The notes beneath the pieces were generated by a model. That model was not told the DNA's origin. It worked only from the letters and a program-made list of their open reading frames with translations, and did no database searches. A program made the translations under genes and the position numbers. A stretch of DNA of 64,000 nucleotides from an uncultured Pelagibacteraceae bacterium (lineage in GTDB: Bacteria; Pseudomonadota; Alphaproteobacteria; Pelagibacterales; Pelagibacteraceae): the NCBI GenBank assembly GCA_902615975.1, contig CACMRC010000006.1, positions 1 through 64,000 on the forward strand, read 5' to 3'. How positions within the stretch are numbered: position 1 is the first letter of the stretch; each line of letters opens with the position of its first letter. Below are positions 39,795 to 48,057 of the stretch, one piece after another.

Positions 39795-40481
39795 ATGCAG
39801 TGGAATCAAAAATATGATTATCCAAAATCATCAAGAGCAACAGTTGATGGCATTAGAAGATACTTATTAGGGGAAACAAAATTACCAAGTGTCACTTCAA
39901 TTTTAGATGCAACTCGATCTGAAGAAGATAAAGCAGCATTAGCAAATTGGAGAGAAAGAACTGGGCAAAAAGAGGCTGAGGCAATTACAAAAGCAGCAAG
40001 TAGTAGAGGTTCTCAAATGCATAACTATTTAGAGTCCTATTTACTTGGAAGAGAAAATTTAAGTTTTTTTGAAGATAACGAACAATACAAATTAATGGCT
40101 AAAGAAATTATAGAAAAAGGTTTGAAAAATAGATTGGATGAAATTTGGGGTGTTGAATGCACTCTTTATTACCCAGAGAAGTATGCAGGTACTGCTGATT
40201 GTGTCGGAGTTTATGAAGGAAAAGAAACAATAATAGATTTTAAACAAAGTAATAAACCTAAAAAGGCTGAATATATAGACTCATGGCTTCTTCAAACAAG
40301 TGCATATTCATTAGCACATAACATTGTGTATAACTCCAATATCACTTCTTGTGTAATTTTGGTTTGCACAGTAGATAAATTATTCCAAGAGTTTAAAATT
40401 CAAGGACATGATTTAATTGTTTATCAAAATTTGTTTTTGGGAAGATTAAAAAAATTTAATGAGCTATCAGATTTAACTTAG
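39795..40481 (+). CDS. PD-(D/E)XK nuclease, RecB/MGME1-like
   Basis: 228 residues from the ATG at 39795; in-frame codons further upstream lie inside rmuC and lack family similarity. The motif set of RecB-family nucleases is complete: H76-x3-E80 (RGSQMHNYLE), E121 in GVEC, D135 in AGTAD, D148-F-K150 in IIDFKQS, and Q167-x3-Y171 in LLQTSAY. The N-terminal KLPSVTSILDAT pattern is like mitochondrial MGME1 and nucleases of marine T4-like phages. Expected activity is single-strand DNA exonuclease. It lies 37 bp after rmuC and 6 bp before the exonuclease I gene. Confidence 0.88.
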   Translation: MQWNQKYDYPKSSRATVDGIRRYLLGETKLPSVTSILDATRSEEDKAALANWRERTGQKEAEAITKAASSRGSQMHNYLESYLLGRENLSFFEDNEQYKLMAKEIIEKGLKNRLDEIWGVECTLYYPEKYAGTADCVGVYEGKETIIDFKQSNKPKKAEYIDSWLLQTSAYSLAHNIVYNSNITSCVILVCTVDKLFQEFKIQGHDLIVYQNLFLGRLKKFNELSDLT

Positions 40482-40487
40482 GATTTT

Positions 40488-41924
40488 ATGGATAAAATAG
40501 TAATTTACGATACAGAAACAACAAATAGTACAATTTGGGGCTCAATAATTGAAGTAGGTGCTGTAGTTGTTGATAAAAACTTAAAAGAAATTGGTAAGCT
40601 AAATATTCGTGGCAGAATGCCCGAGGGTGAGGTTCCAAGTGCAAAGGCCTTATTAGTTAATTCAACAAGTATTGATTTACTTACTAAAGGCAATTACTCG
40701 CATTACGATTTTTTAGGCGCAGTAGAAAATTTTTTCTCTAAAGCTGGTCCAGCATTGTTTATGGGTTGGAGTAACTTAAATTTTGATAGACGAATGTTTC
40801 ATTTTAATTTTTTTAAAGGGAATAGATATCCTTACATTACACATTCATCACCCAATAAAGAACATGACGGTTTACATGTTGCAAGAGTAGCACAAACCTT
40901 GAATCCTGAAACATTAAAGACTGAATTAACAGAAGCTGGAAATGAAAGTCTAGCTTTAGAAGGATTGGCTAGACAACAAGGATTTGATACATCTCAACAA
41001 CACACTGCTTATCATGATGCATTTACAAGCTTAAAAATTCTAAGAATTATAAAAGACAAACATAAAGACAATTGGGAAAATTTTTTAAGTACATCTACAA
41101 AAAATAGCGTTGAAACTATCTTAAAAAGTGATGGGATTTATTCAATTTTCGAAAATGTTAAGGGAAAAAATATGATGTATCTTGTCTCTACATTACATCC
41201 AGATCATTGTTTTCATCCATCATATGCATCTTGGGGATATTTATTTGATTTAAGAAGAGATCCTGAACCTTTGTTAAATTTATCAATAAATGATCTTAAA
41301 GTTTATTTAAAAAAGTTTAGTCCAAAAGCACTTAGAGTAATCAAAACCAACAAAGCTCCTGTAGTTTTAGATAAAAAGTTTGCATTAAAAGAGAAGGCAT
41401 ATGCTGACTTAGATTTAGAAACAATCCGGAAAAGAGCAAAAATGGTTAGAAATAGTGAAAATTTTTGTAAAAATATTCAAATCATTAATAGAGAGGCCGC
41501 TGAAGAAAAAGCTCAAACTCAAACCCAGGAAGATCTGTTACCTGAAGAAACTTTATATGAAAAATTCATTCCCAATAAAGACACCCAATTATTTAAAACT
41601 TGGCATAGTTCTTCTTGGGAAGATAAATTAAAAATGTTGGATAAGTTTCAAGATAAAAGATGTAGTTGGTTTGGGCAAAAAATTATTTATCAAGAAGCAC
41701 CGCATATTTTGCCACCAGATTTATATAAAAATATAAAAAGTGAAATTGCTAGACGAATTTTAAGCAAAAATAGAGAAAAGTGGCAAACTATAGGAATGGC
41801 CTATCAAGAAATTGATACCTTAAGAGATCAAGCATCAAATCGAGATGATGAAGAGGAACTAAAAAAATTAGATGAAATAAATGAATTTATTATGTCTATA
41901 GAAAAAAAATATGAAATTGCCTAG
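40488..41924 (+). CDS. sbcB: Exonuclease I (SbcB-like)
   Basis: 478 residues, close to E. coli ExoI (475). The N-terminal DEDDh exonuclease domain has VIYDTETT (D7, E9), GWSNLNFDRRMF and HTAYHDAFTSL (His and Asp). An SH3-like region and the ExoI C-terminal helical domain follow (PLLNLSINDLK, DKRCSWFGQKIIYQEAPHILP). It degrades single-stranded DNA 3' to 5' in mismatch repair and recombination. It shares a strand and close spacing with the RecB/MGME1-like nuclease and rmuC. Confidence 0.93.
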   Translation: MDKIVIYDTETTNSTIWGSIIEVGAVVVDKNLKEIGKLNIRGRMPEGEVPSAKALLVNSTSIDLLTKGNYSHYDFLGAVENFFSKAGPALFMGWSNLNFDRRMFHFNFFKGNRYPYITHSSPNKEHDGLHVARVAQTLNPETLKTELTEAGNESLALEGLARQQGFDTSQQHTAYHDAFTSLKILRIIKDKHKDNWENFLSTSTKNSVETILKSDGIYSIFENVKGKNMMYLVSTLHPDHCFHPSYASWGYLFDLRRDPEPLLNLSINDLKVYLKKFSPKALRVIKTNKAPVVLDKKFALKEKAYADLDLETIRKRAKMVRNSENFCKNIQIINREAAEEKAQTQTQEDLLPEETLYEKFIPNKDTQLFKTWHSSSWEDKLKMLDKFQDKRCSWFGQKIIYQEAPHILPPDLYKNIKSEIARRILSKNREKWQTIGMAYQEIDTLRDQASNRDDEEELKKLDEINEFIMSIEKKYEIA

Positions 41925-41958
41925 TTGACTTTAAGGCTCTAATTAATAGAAAGGAAAT

Positions 41959-42276
41959 ATGCTTACAAATTTTAAAGACGAAGATTTTGATACTAAAATT
42001 AAAAATGAAGATGTTTCAGTCATCCAGTTTTCAGCTGAGTGGTGTGGTCCATGTAAGGCACTAAAACCAGTTATGGATAAGTTATCTGATGAATATAAAG
42101 ATAAAGCTGGTTTCTATTATGCTGATGTTGAAGATGGTGGAATAAATACTGGAAGTGCAGCAGGTATCAGAGGTGTTCCAACAGTTATTATCTATAAAAA
42201 AGGCGTTGAAGTAGATAGAAAAGTTGGTGGAGTCCCCGAAAGTCACATGAAGGAATTTTTAGATAAAAATATCTAA
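41959..42276 (+). CDS. trxA: Thioredoxin
   Basis: 105 residues, a single thioredoxin fold with active site AEWCGPCKA and the cis-proline segment GIRGVPTVIIY. It is a general dithiol reductant in the cytoplasm; no signal peptide is seen. An AAAGGAAAT lies just before the ATG, a usable ribosome-binding site. It converges on folC with a 4-bp overlap. In related bacteria trxA sits between folC and addA. Confidence 0.93.
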   Translation: MLTNFKDEDFDTKIKNEDVSVIQFSAEWCGPCKALKPVMDKLSDEYKDKAGFYYADVEDGGINTGSAAGIRGVPTVIIYKKGVEVDRKVGGVPESHMKEFLDKNI

Positions 42277-43541
42277 TTTAAATTTAAAACTTCACCCGCA
42301 AGATATAACGACCCAGTAATCAGGATTATATCGTTTTCTTTTACCGGGATTGACTTTATAGCATCTTCTATACTTTCCTTATAATTTATATTTGAAAAGC
42401 CGTTAAGCTTATCTTTAAGCTCTCCTCCTTTAATTGAATTAGGTTGATTGGGTATATCTATTGTAGTCAATGTAGAGATATCCTTAAAGAAACTCATATA
42501 TTCATTATGATCTTTATTAGCCATCATTCCAAGAATGATGTGTTTATTGCAATCTAAACTTTCCAAGTATTCATTCAAAACTTTTGCTCCCAATGGGTTA
42601 TGAGATCCATCAACATAAAGTTTGTGATCTTTTACAAGCTCTTTAAGTTTTCCAGATTTAATTTCTTGTAATCTTGCAATACAATTTATTTTTAAAATAC
42701 CTTTTTTAATGTGGTCATCTTTAATTTTTAAGTCTTTCAAAATTCTTAGGGTCGCAATTGCTGTTGAGACATTTTCTAATTGAAATTGACCTTTAACATT
42801 TGGCATAGGTAATTTTATTCCCCCAAATTGATCTTCATAATAAAAGAAGTCATTTTCTTGCATTGTAAAACTATAATTTTCATTATGGAAAAACTTATTT
42901 GATCTATTATTTGAAATTGTTTTTTTAATATTTTCTTTAATTTTATTGGCACTTTGTTTTGCAACTATAATATTTGAGTTTAATAAGCTTGATGTTTTCT
43001 CAAAAATAATTTTTTCAACAGTTTGTTCATTTTCAGGTAGCCAATCTAAATGATCAAGGCCAATAGATGTTACAACGCTAGCAAGGTTATTTTTTAAGAT
43101 ATTAGTAGCGTCAAATCTAAAGAATAACCCACTTTCAATTAAATTGATATTATCTGGGTATTGAGATGCTTTTAAAAAATAGGCTGCAGTCAGTATTTCA
43201 AAAAAAGTAATTGGTTCACCATTGTTAGCTTCCTCAACTTCTTCAAGTAAATTTGCCAAATCTTCATCATTCAATTCTTCATTATTAAAAACAAACCTTT
43301 CATTGATACTTTTGATATGAGGACTAGTGTAGATATTACAATTTAAATTTGCTTCCTTTAAAATAGAAAACATTGCTTGGATAGTTGAGTACTTTCCATT
43401 AGTACCAACAATTGAAATTGCTTTGATTTTATCTTGAGGGTTGCCTAATTTTTTGCAGAGACTTTGAATACGATCTAGACTTAAATCTATTTCTTTAGGA
43501 TGCAGCTCTTGTAAGCGACTGACTATCTTCTGAAGTTTCAT
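42273..43541 (-). CDS. folC: Bifunctional dihydrofolate synthase / folylpolyglutamate synthase
   Basis: Adds glutamate to dihydropteroate and to folates. 422 residues with the ATG at 43541 chosen; an in-frame GTG at 43553 would add four residues. The P-loop reads VGTNGKYST, with tyrosine where the family normally has glycine (GTNGKGST). Also seen: TSPHIKSINERF, IGLDHLDWL, YVDGSHNPLGAKVL and the C-terminal TGSLYLAGEVL. The start lies 47 bp inside the accD reading frame, an unusually long overlap. Confidence 0.93.
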   Translation of the reverse strand: MKLQKIVSRLQELHPKEIDLSLDRIQSLCKKLGNPQDKIKAISIVGTNGKYSTIQAMFSILKEANLNCNIYTSPHIKSINERFVFNNEELNDEDLANLLEEVEEANNGEPITFFEILTAAYFLKASQYPDNINLIESGLFFRFDATNILKNNLASVVTSIGLDHLDWLPENEQTVEKIIFEKTSSLLNSNIIVAKQSANKIKENIKKTISNNRSNKFFHNENYSFTMQENDFFYYEDQFGGIKLPMPNVKGQFQLENVSTAIATLRILKDLKIKDDHIKKGILKINCIARLQEIKSGKLKELVKDHKLYVDGSHNPLGAKVLNEYLESLDCNKHIILGMMANKDHNEYMSFFKDISTLTTIDIPNQPNSIKGGELKDKLNGFSNINYKESIEDAIKSIPVKENDIILITGSLYLAGEVLNLN

Positions 43542-44424
43542 TTTGTTCAGCACTTATATCAGAATTTTTCTTTAACAATATTGATAATAAGGTTCCAATT
43601 TTAGATGCAAGATCTTTACGCTCAACAATTAAATCGACAAAACCAGTTTTTTCAACATATTCACTTTTTTGAAAACCTTCTGGAAGTTCTTCTTTAACAG
43701 TTCCTTGTATTACTCTTGCGCCTGCAAATGCAATTAAAGCTCCTGGTTCTGCAATATGAATATCACCTAACATAGCGTATGATGCGGTAATACCCCCTGC
43801 AGTAGGATCAGTGATACAAACTAAATAAGGAAGACCGTTTTTCTTTAATTCATTAATTGCAAGTGTTGTTCTTGTCATTTGAGATAAAGAAATTAAACTT
43901 TCCATCATTCTCATTCCTCCACCAGCGCTAATACATAAAAAAGGTGTTTGATTTTCTATCGCATGCTGTATTCCATATAAAAAAGCTTCACCTTCTGCTG
44001 CTGCCATTGAGGCTCCTAAAAAATCGAAATCAGAAGCTACAGCGGTAATTTTAATATTATTTATAGTTCCAGAAGCAACCATCATTCCACATTCCAATCC
44101 TGTTTTTTTTCGAGCACTTTTTAATCTTTCTTTATAAGGTTTAGAGTCTATCCAATTTAGTGGATCATCTTTTGGTATTGGGGTTTTAAAAATCTCGTAA
44201 TTGTTTTTTCCAAACAATATATCAAATCTTTGATGAGGTTTTATTCTATGATGACGTTTACAATCAGGACATACCCATAAGTTTTCCTCTAAATCCTTTT
44301 TTAAAATTGGACCCTTACAACATGATGTCCAGTCACTATTTGCAATATCTTCTTTCGTAGCTCTTTCACGTATAGCAGTTTTAATTTTCTCACCTGCTTT
44401 AATTATTTTAGTTATCCAGTTCAT
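43495..44424 (-). CDS. accD: Acetyl-CoA carboxylase carboxyltransferase subunit beta
   Basis: Carboxyltransferase half of acetyl-CoA carboxylase, for fatty acid synthesis. 309 residues. An N-terminal zinc-ribbon-like region has adjacent C35-C36 in WTSCCKGP and C52-x2-C55 in VCPDC. The crotonase-fold core follows, with SDFDFLGASMAAAEGEAF, CISAGGGMRMMESLISLSQM, ITDPTAGGITASYAMLGDIH and AEPGALIAFAGARVIQGT. The first cysteine pair is spaced differently from the usual CxxC. It overlaps trpA by 4 bp. accA is not in the window. Confidence 0.96.
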   Translation of the reverse strand: MNWITKIIKAGEKIKTAIRERATKEDIANSDWTSCCKGPILKKDLEENLWVCPDCKRHHRIKPHQRFDILFGKNNYEIFKTPIPKDDPLNWIDSKPYKERLKSARKKTGLECGMMVASGTINNIKITAVASDFDFLGASMAAAEGEAFLYGIQHAIENQTPFLCISAGGGMRMMESLISLSQMTRTTLAINELKKNGLPYLVCITDPTAGGITASYAMLGDIHIAEPGALIAFAGARVIQGTVKEELPEGFQKSEYVEKTGFVDLIVERKDLASKIGTLLSILLKKNSDISAEQNETSEDSQSLTRAAS

Positions 44425-45221
44425 AGAATCTTTTTCTTTAATCTCTTAACGATATTAGTAACATTTGTGACAGCATTTTGTCTCTTTTCAATTGATTTAG
44501 AGATTTCCTTGCAAATTGCACTACCAACCACCAAACCATCAGCTTTTTTTAGAGATTTGATTGTTTTTTCTGTAATACCAAAGCCGATAACAACATTTTT
44601 CGATTTATTTTGTTTTTTTATTTTATTGTATTTTTCTAGTATTTTTTTTGGGGACACTTTAAGCTTTCCACCTGTAGTGGATAACATACTTATATAATAA
44701 ATCATATCATGTGAATCTTTTATGATTTTTTTTAATCTTATTTTAGAAGTAGTTGGTGAAACTAATTGAATAAAATTAATTCCTTTTTTTTTACATTTTG
44801 ATGCAAAATTTTTATTTTCAGGATAAGGCAAATCAACAACTATTAAACCGTCAACTTTTGACTTTTTACATTTTTCTAAAAATTTATTTTCATTATATTG
44901 ATAGATCATATTGTAATAGCCCATCAGTATAATTGGTTTATTTTTTTTTATTTTTTTAAAATTTTTTGCAATTGAAAATACATCATTAATTTTAATACCA
45001 TTTTTAATTGCCCGGTAAGCACTTGTTTGTATTTGCCCTCCGTCAGCTATTGGTGTGTTGTGTGGAAAACCTAATTCACAAATATCTGCGTAATTTGAAA
45101 TTGATTTTAATATTTCTAAAGATTTTTTTTTAGTATTGTCTCCAGCTACAGTATATGTCAGTAAAGCTGGTCTATTCTCTTTTCTCACAGCTGAGAAAGT
45201 TTTACTGATTAATGAATTCAT
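44421..45221 (-). CDS. trpA: Tryptophan synthase alpha chain
   Basis: Cleaves indole-3-glycerol phosphate to indole and glyceraldehyde 3-phosphate. 266 residues, TIM barrel. ELGFPHNTPIADGGQIQ contains the catalytic Glu. DGLIVVDLPYPE holds the catalytic Asp, and FGITEK and DGLVVGSAI form the phosphate-binding part. One-base overlap with trpB and 4-bp overlap with accD. Confidence 0.97.
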   Translation of the reverse strand: MNSLISKTFSAVRKENRPALLTYTVAGDNTKKKSLEILKSISNYADICELGFPHNTPIADGGQIQTSAYRAIKNGIKINDVFSIAKNFKKIKKNKPIILMGYYNMIYQYNENKFLEKCKKSKVDGLIVVDLPYPENKNFASKCKKKGINFIQLVSPTTSKIRLKKIIKDSHDMIYYISMLSTTGGKLKVSPKKILEKYNKIKKQNKSKNVVIGFGITEKTIKSLKKADGLVVGSAICKEISKSIEKRQNAVTNVTNIVKRLKKKIL

Positions 45222-46450
45222 TAATTTTTACCCAGTCTTTCTTTTAAGATATCCCTATCTTTTTTAGCATCACCACAAGAGTTAACTATTATTATGGTAT
45301 CTTTACTTAATTTTGGAGCAATTTTTATTGCTTCAGCAAATGCATGACTAGGTTCTAAACTTGGATTAAGTTTTTCAAATTTAGTTACCATCACATGTGC
45401 TTTAAGTGCTTCTTCATCAGTTGCATAAGTGTATCTAGCTCGTTTTGTATCTTTTAAAAAACAATGTATTGGACTGACACCTGGGTAATCCAACCCAGCA
45501 CTAATTGACTCTGTATCATTAATTTGACCTTCATTGTTCTGACAAACATAAGAAGCTGCACCATGTAAAATTCCAATTTTAGCATTTCTACTTAAAGGAG
45601 CAGCATGGAGTTTTGATCTTTTTGGACCTCCAGCCTCTACACCAACTAATTCTATTTGAGATTTCTTAAAATCTATAAATTCACTCCAAAAACCATATGC
45701 CGAACTTCCACCACCTACACAGTTAATTAATTTAATTTTTTTTGGAATTTTTTTGAATTCTTGTTTAATTTGTATTTTTAATTCTCTTGAAATTTGTGCT
45801 GTACTCCATCCACAAATTTTTACAAATATATTTGGACCAACTGTACTTCCAACACACATATGTGTAGTGTCACAATTTGATACCCAATATCTCATACACT
45901 CACTAACTGCATCGACCAAAGTTTGACTTCCTGAATATACAGGAACTATTTCAGCACCATTTTTTCTCATAGCATCACAATTTGGTTTCTGTCTCTTGAT
46001 ATCTTTTGCACCCATGAAAATTTTACATTTGAGACCAAATTTCTTAGCAGCCATACTTAACATTTTACCCGCATAACCAGCACCAGTGTCACCAACTATA
46101 TATTTTTTTCCCATAGCCTTACAAATTAATGCGTGAACAGTTGCATTGTATATTTTGTGGGCACCACCATTAGCTTCTGACACAACTTTAGCCCATATTT
46201 GAGCACCACCCAAATGATTAGATAAATTTTCTAATTTTACAAACGATGTGGGTGATCCTATATAATTTTTAAAATAATAATCTCTCTTTTTTAAAAACTT
46301 CTTATTATTTCTTAATTTTGAAAACTCCCGTGTTAAATCCTCTACAGGTTTTTTTAAAGTTTCAGGAATAAAACTTCCTCCAAATTTACCACCCCAAAAA
46401 CCGTAACGATCATGCTGGTCAATTAGAGGAATTTTTTTTTTAAGTTTCAT
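45221..46450 (-). CDS. trpB: Tryptophan synthase beta chain
   Basis: PLP enzyme joining indole and serine. 409 residues. The PLP lysine is in NGGAHKIYNA (the family HKxN motif, here HKIYN). GDTGAGYAGKML (family GETGAGQHG), the phosphate-binding CVGGGSSAYGFW and a C-terminal VNSCGDAKKD follow. The HKIYN and GDTGAGYAG wording departs from the common HKINN and GETGAGQHG of most TrpB1 enzymes, so some divergence is evident, but the trpF-trpB-trpA context is decisive. Confidence 0.95.
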   Translation of the reverse strand: MKLKKKIPLIDQHDRYGFWGGKFGGSFIPETLKKPVEDLTREFSKLRNNKKFLKKRDYYFKNYIGSPTSFVKLENLSNHLGGAQIWAKVVSEANGGAHKIYNATVHALICKAMGKKYIVGDTGAGYAGKMLSMAAKKFGLKCKIFMGAKDIKRQKPNCDAMRKNGAEIVPVYSGSQTLVDAVSECMRYWVSNCDTTHMCVGSTVGPNIFVKICGWSTAQISRELKIQIKQEFKKIPKKIKLINCVGGGSSAYGFWSEFIDFKKSQIELVGVEAGGPKRSKLHAAPLSRNAKIGILHGAASYVCQNNEGQINDTESISAGLDYPGVSPIHCFLKDTKRARYTYATDEEALKAHVMVTKFEKLNPSLEPSHAFAEAIKIAPKLSKDTIIIVNSCGDAKKDRDILKERLGKN

Positions 46451-47070
46451 TTATTAATTTTATTTAAATTGTTTAAAAAAATATCTATTTTGGATTTATC
46501 TTTTAATCCAGAAGTTTCCAAGCCTCCAGATAAATCTAAGTAATTAGTAATTTTCTCATAATTTTTTAGATTATCATCAAATTTTATATTACCAGCTAGC
46601 ATTAATTCCTTGTTTAATTTGATATTTTTAATCAAGTTATGATCAAATCCCTGACTTTTTTCATAACCTTTACTATCAAATAAATAAACATCTGTTACGT
46701 CAACAAATGACTTAAACCTAAGAACATCAGTTTCATCTTTTATTGTTAAAGCTGTAATAATTTTTTTTTGATATTTTTTTTTTATAATTTTAATTTCATC
46801 TGGAGCACAGTCATACAATTGATAATAATCAAAAGGTAAATTTTTAATTTCTTCTAAAGTTTGATTGTTAGGTTTTACTAGAACAGCAACAAATTCACTT
46901 TTGTTTTTATTTACATTTAACAATTTCTTTAGAGAGTTTAGTTCAACATATCTTGAGCTTTTTGGGTAATTACAAATAAATCCAATAAATTTTGGAGGAT
47001 AAGGATGATTGATTATGTAATTTAGAGTATCAGAATCTTTTATACCGCAAATCTTACAACCTTTGATCAT
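46447..47070 (-). CDS. trpF: Phosphoribosylanthranilate isomerase
   Basis: Third step of tryptophan synthesis. 207 residues, TIM barrel. The N-terminal KGCKICGIKDSDTLNYI carries the catalytic cysteine region. FIGFICNYPKSSRYV, a mid-chain YQLYDCAPDEI and LAGNIKFDDNLKN, LDLSGGLETSGLKDKSKI give the C-terminal phosphate site. FYQLHG of the typical enzyme is degenerate here. Four-base overlaps with pyrF and trpB. Confidence 0.92.
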   Translation of the reverse strand: MIKGCKICGIKDSDTLNYIINHPYPPKFIGFICNYPKSSRYVELNSLKKLLNVNKNKSEFVAVLVKPNNQTLEEIKNLPFDYYQLYDCAPDEIKIIKKKYQKKIITALTIKDETDVLRFKSFVDVTDVYLFDSKGYEKSQGFDHNLIKNIKLNKELMLAGNIKFDDNLKNYEKITNYLDLSGGLETSGLKDKSKIDIFLNNLNKINK

Positions 47071-47762
47071 TTATTCAGATGATCAATAAGTTTTTTGGTG
47101 TTATTTTTTATATTACCCCTTGTAAGAGATCTTCCTATAACAATACCAGAGACCTTATTTTTAAAAGCTTGTTTAGGTGTCACAATTCTCATTTGATCAT
47201 TTGAACTATCACCAGGCAACCTTATTCCTGGAGTTATGATTAATAAATTTTTGTATCTTTTACGAACTATCAAAGCTTCTTGAGCAGAACAAACTATACC
47301 ATCACATCCTGATTTTTTAATTAATGCTGCTTGTTTTAAAACCAACTGTTTTACATTTTTTGTGTAACCTATTTCTTTGAGAGATTTATTATTAAGACTT
47401 GTTAAGATTGTAACTCCTAAAATTTTTAAATCTTTATTTACTTTATTTACTTTTTTTTTTATAGATTTAAGCATTTCTAAACCACCATTTACATGAACTG
47501 TCATATATTTACATTTTTTTAAATCTTTTAAGCTATCAATGGCAGATAATGCTGTCTGGGGAATATCATTTATCTTTAAATCTAACCAAAAATCTTGTTT
47601 AAATTTTTCTAAAAATTTTCGTCCATTTTTAGAGCAAAAGAATTGAAGTCCAAATTTAGGAATTATTTTTAATTTATTTGAATTAGTTTGATTAATTATT
47701 TTTTTTATTTCCTCTAAATTTGAAGTATCACAAGCAACAAAAATATGTCTATTCTTCATCAT
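47067..47762 (-). CDS. pyrF: Orotidine 5'-phosphate decarboxylase
   Basis: Last step of UMP synthesis. 231 residues, TIM barrel. The catalytic charge network is in FWLDLKINDIPQTA (family D-x-K-x2-DI), KYMTVHVNGGLEML and DGIVCSAQEA, with TPGIRLPGD and GIVIGRSLT forming the phosphate site. Overlaps ihfB by 14 bp and trpF by 4 bp; a second ATG three bases downstream would serve equally as start. Confidence 0.95.
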   Translation of the reverse strand: MMKNRHIFVACDTSNLEEIKKIINQTNSNKLKIIPKFGLQFFCSKNGRKFLEKFKQDFWLDLKINDIPQTALSAIDSLKDLKKCKYMTVHVNGGLEMLKSIKKKVNKVNKDLKILGVTILTSLNNKSLKEIGYTKNVKQLVLKQAALIKKSGCDGIVCSAQEALIVRKRYKNLLIITPGIRLPGDSSNDQMRIVTPKQAFKNKVSGIVIGRSLTRGNIKNNTKKLIDHLNK

Positions 47763-48039
47763 TCAATTTTTTAAACAAGTCTTTTGACATTTTAAAGTGA
47801 ATTGTTTTTTTTTCTGGAGTATTTACTTTTTCTCCTGTTTTTGGATTCCTAGATATTCGTGCTTTTTGGATACTTGTTGAAAATACACCAAAACCTCTAA
47901 GCTCAACTCTGTCACCTCTTTTAAGTGATCTTTTAATTTCGTTTAAAATGATATTAGTAAATTTTTCTAGGTCCTTTTTTAAAAAATTTGGATAATTTGT
48001 CGAAAGTTGTTTTAAAAGCTTTGATTTTACAACAGCCAA
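47749..48039 (-). CDS. ihfB: Integration host factor beta subunit / HU-family DNA-bending protein
   Basis: 96 residues of the bacterial DNABII fold: KKDLEKFTNIILNEIKRSLKRGDRVELRGFGVFS and the DNA-inserting arm RISRNPKTGEKVNTPEKKTIHFK with the conserved RNPxTG. Position directly behind rpsA and the RGDRVELRGFG wording favour IHF-beta over HU. It bends DNA in nucleoid organisation and transcription. It overlaps pyrF by 14 bp. Confidence 0.92.
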   Translation of the reverse strand: MAVVKSKLLKQLSTNYPNFLKKDLEKFTNIILNEIKRSLKRGDRVELRGFGVFSTSIQKARISRNPKTGEKVNTPEKKTIHFKMSKDLFKKLNDEE

Positions 48040-48057
48040 TTTAAATCTTTTTTATTA

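Noticed and set aside
39795..41924. Phage-derived island because of the MGME1/phage-like nuclease
   Set aside because: No integrase, structural phage genes, attachment repeats or compositional break; neighbours are core genes.
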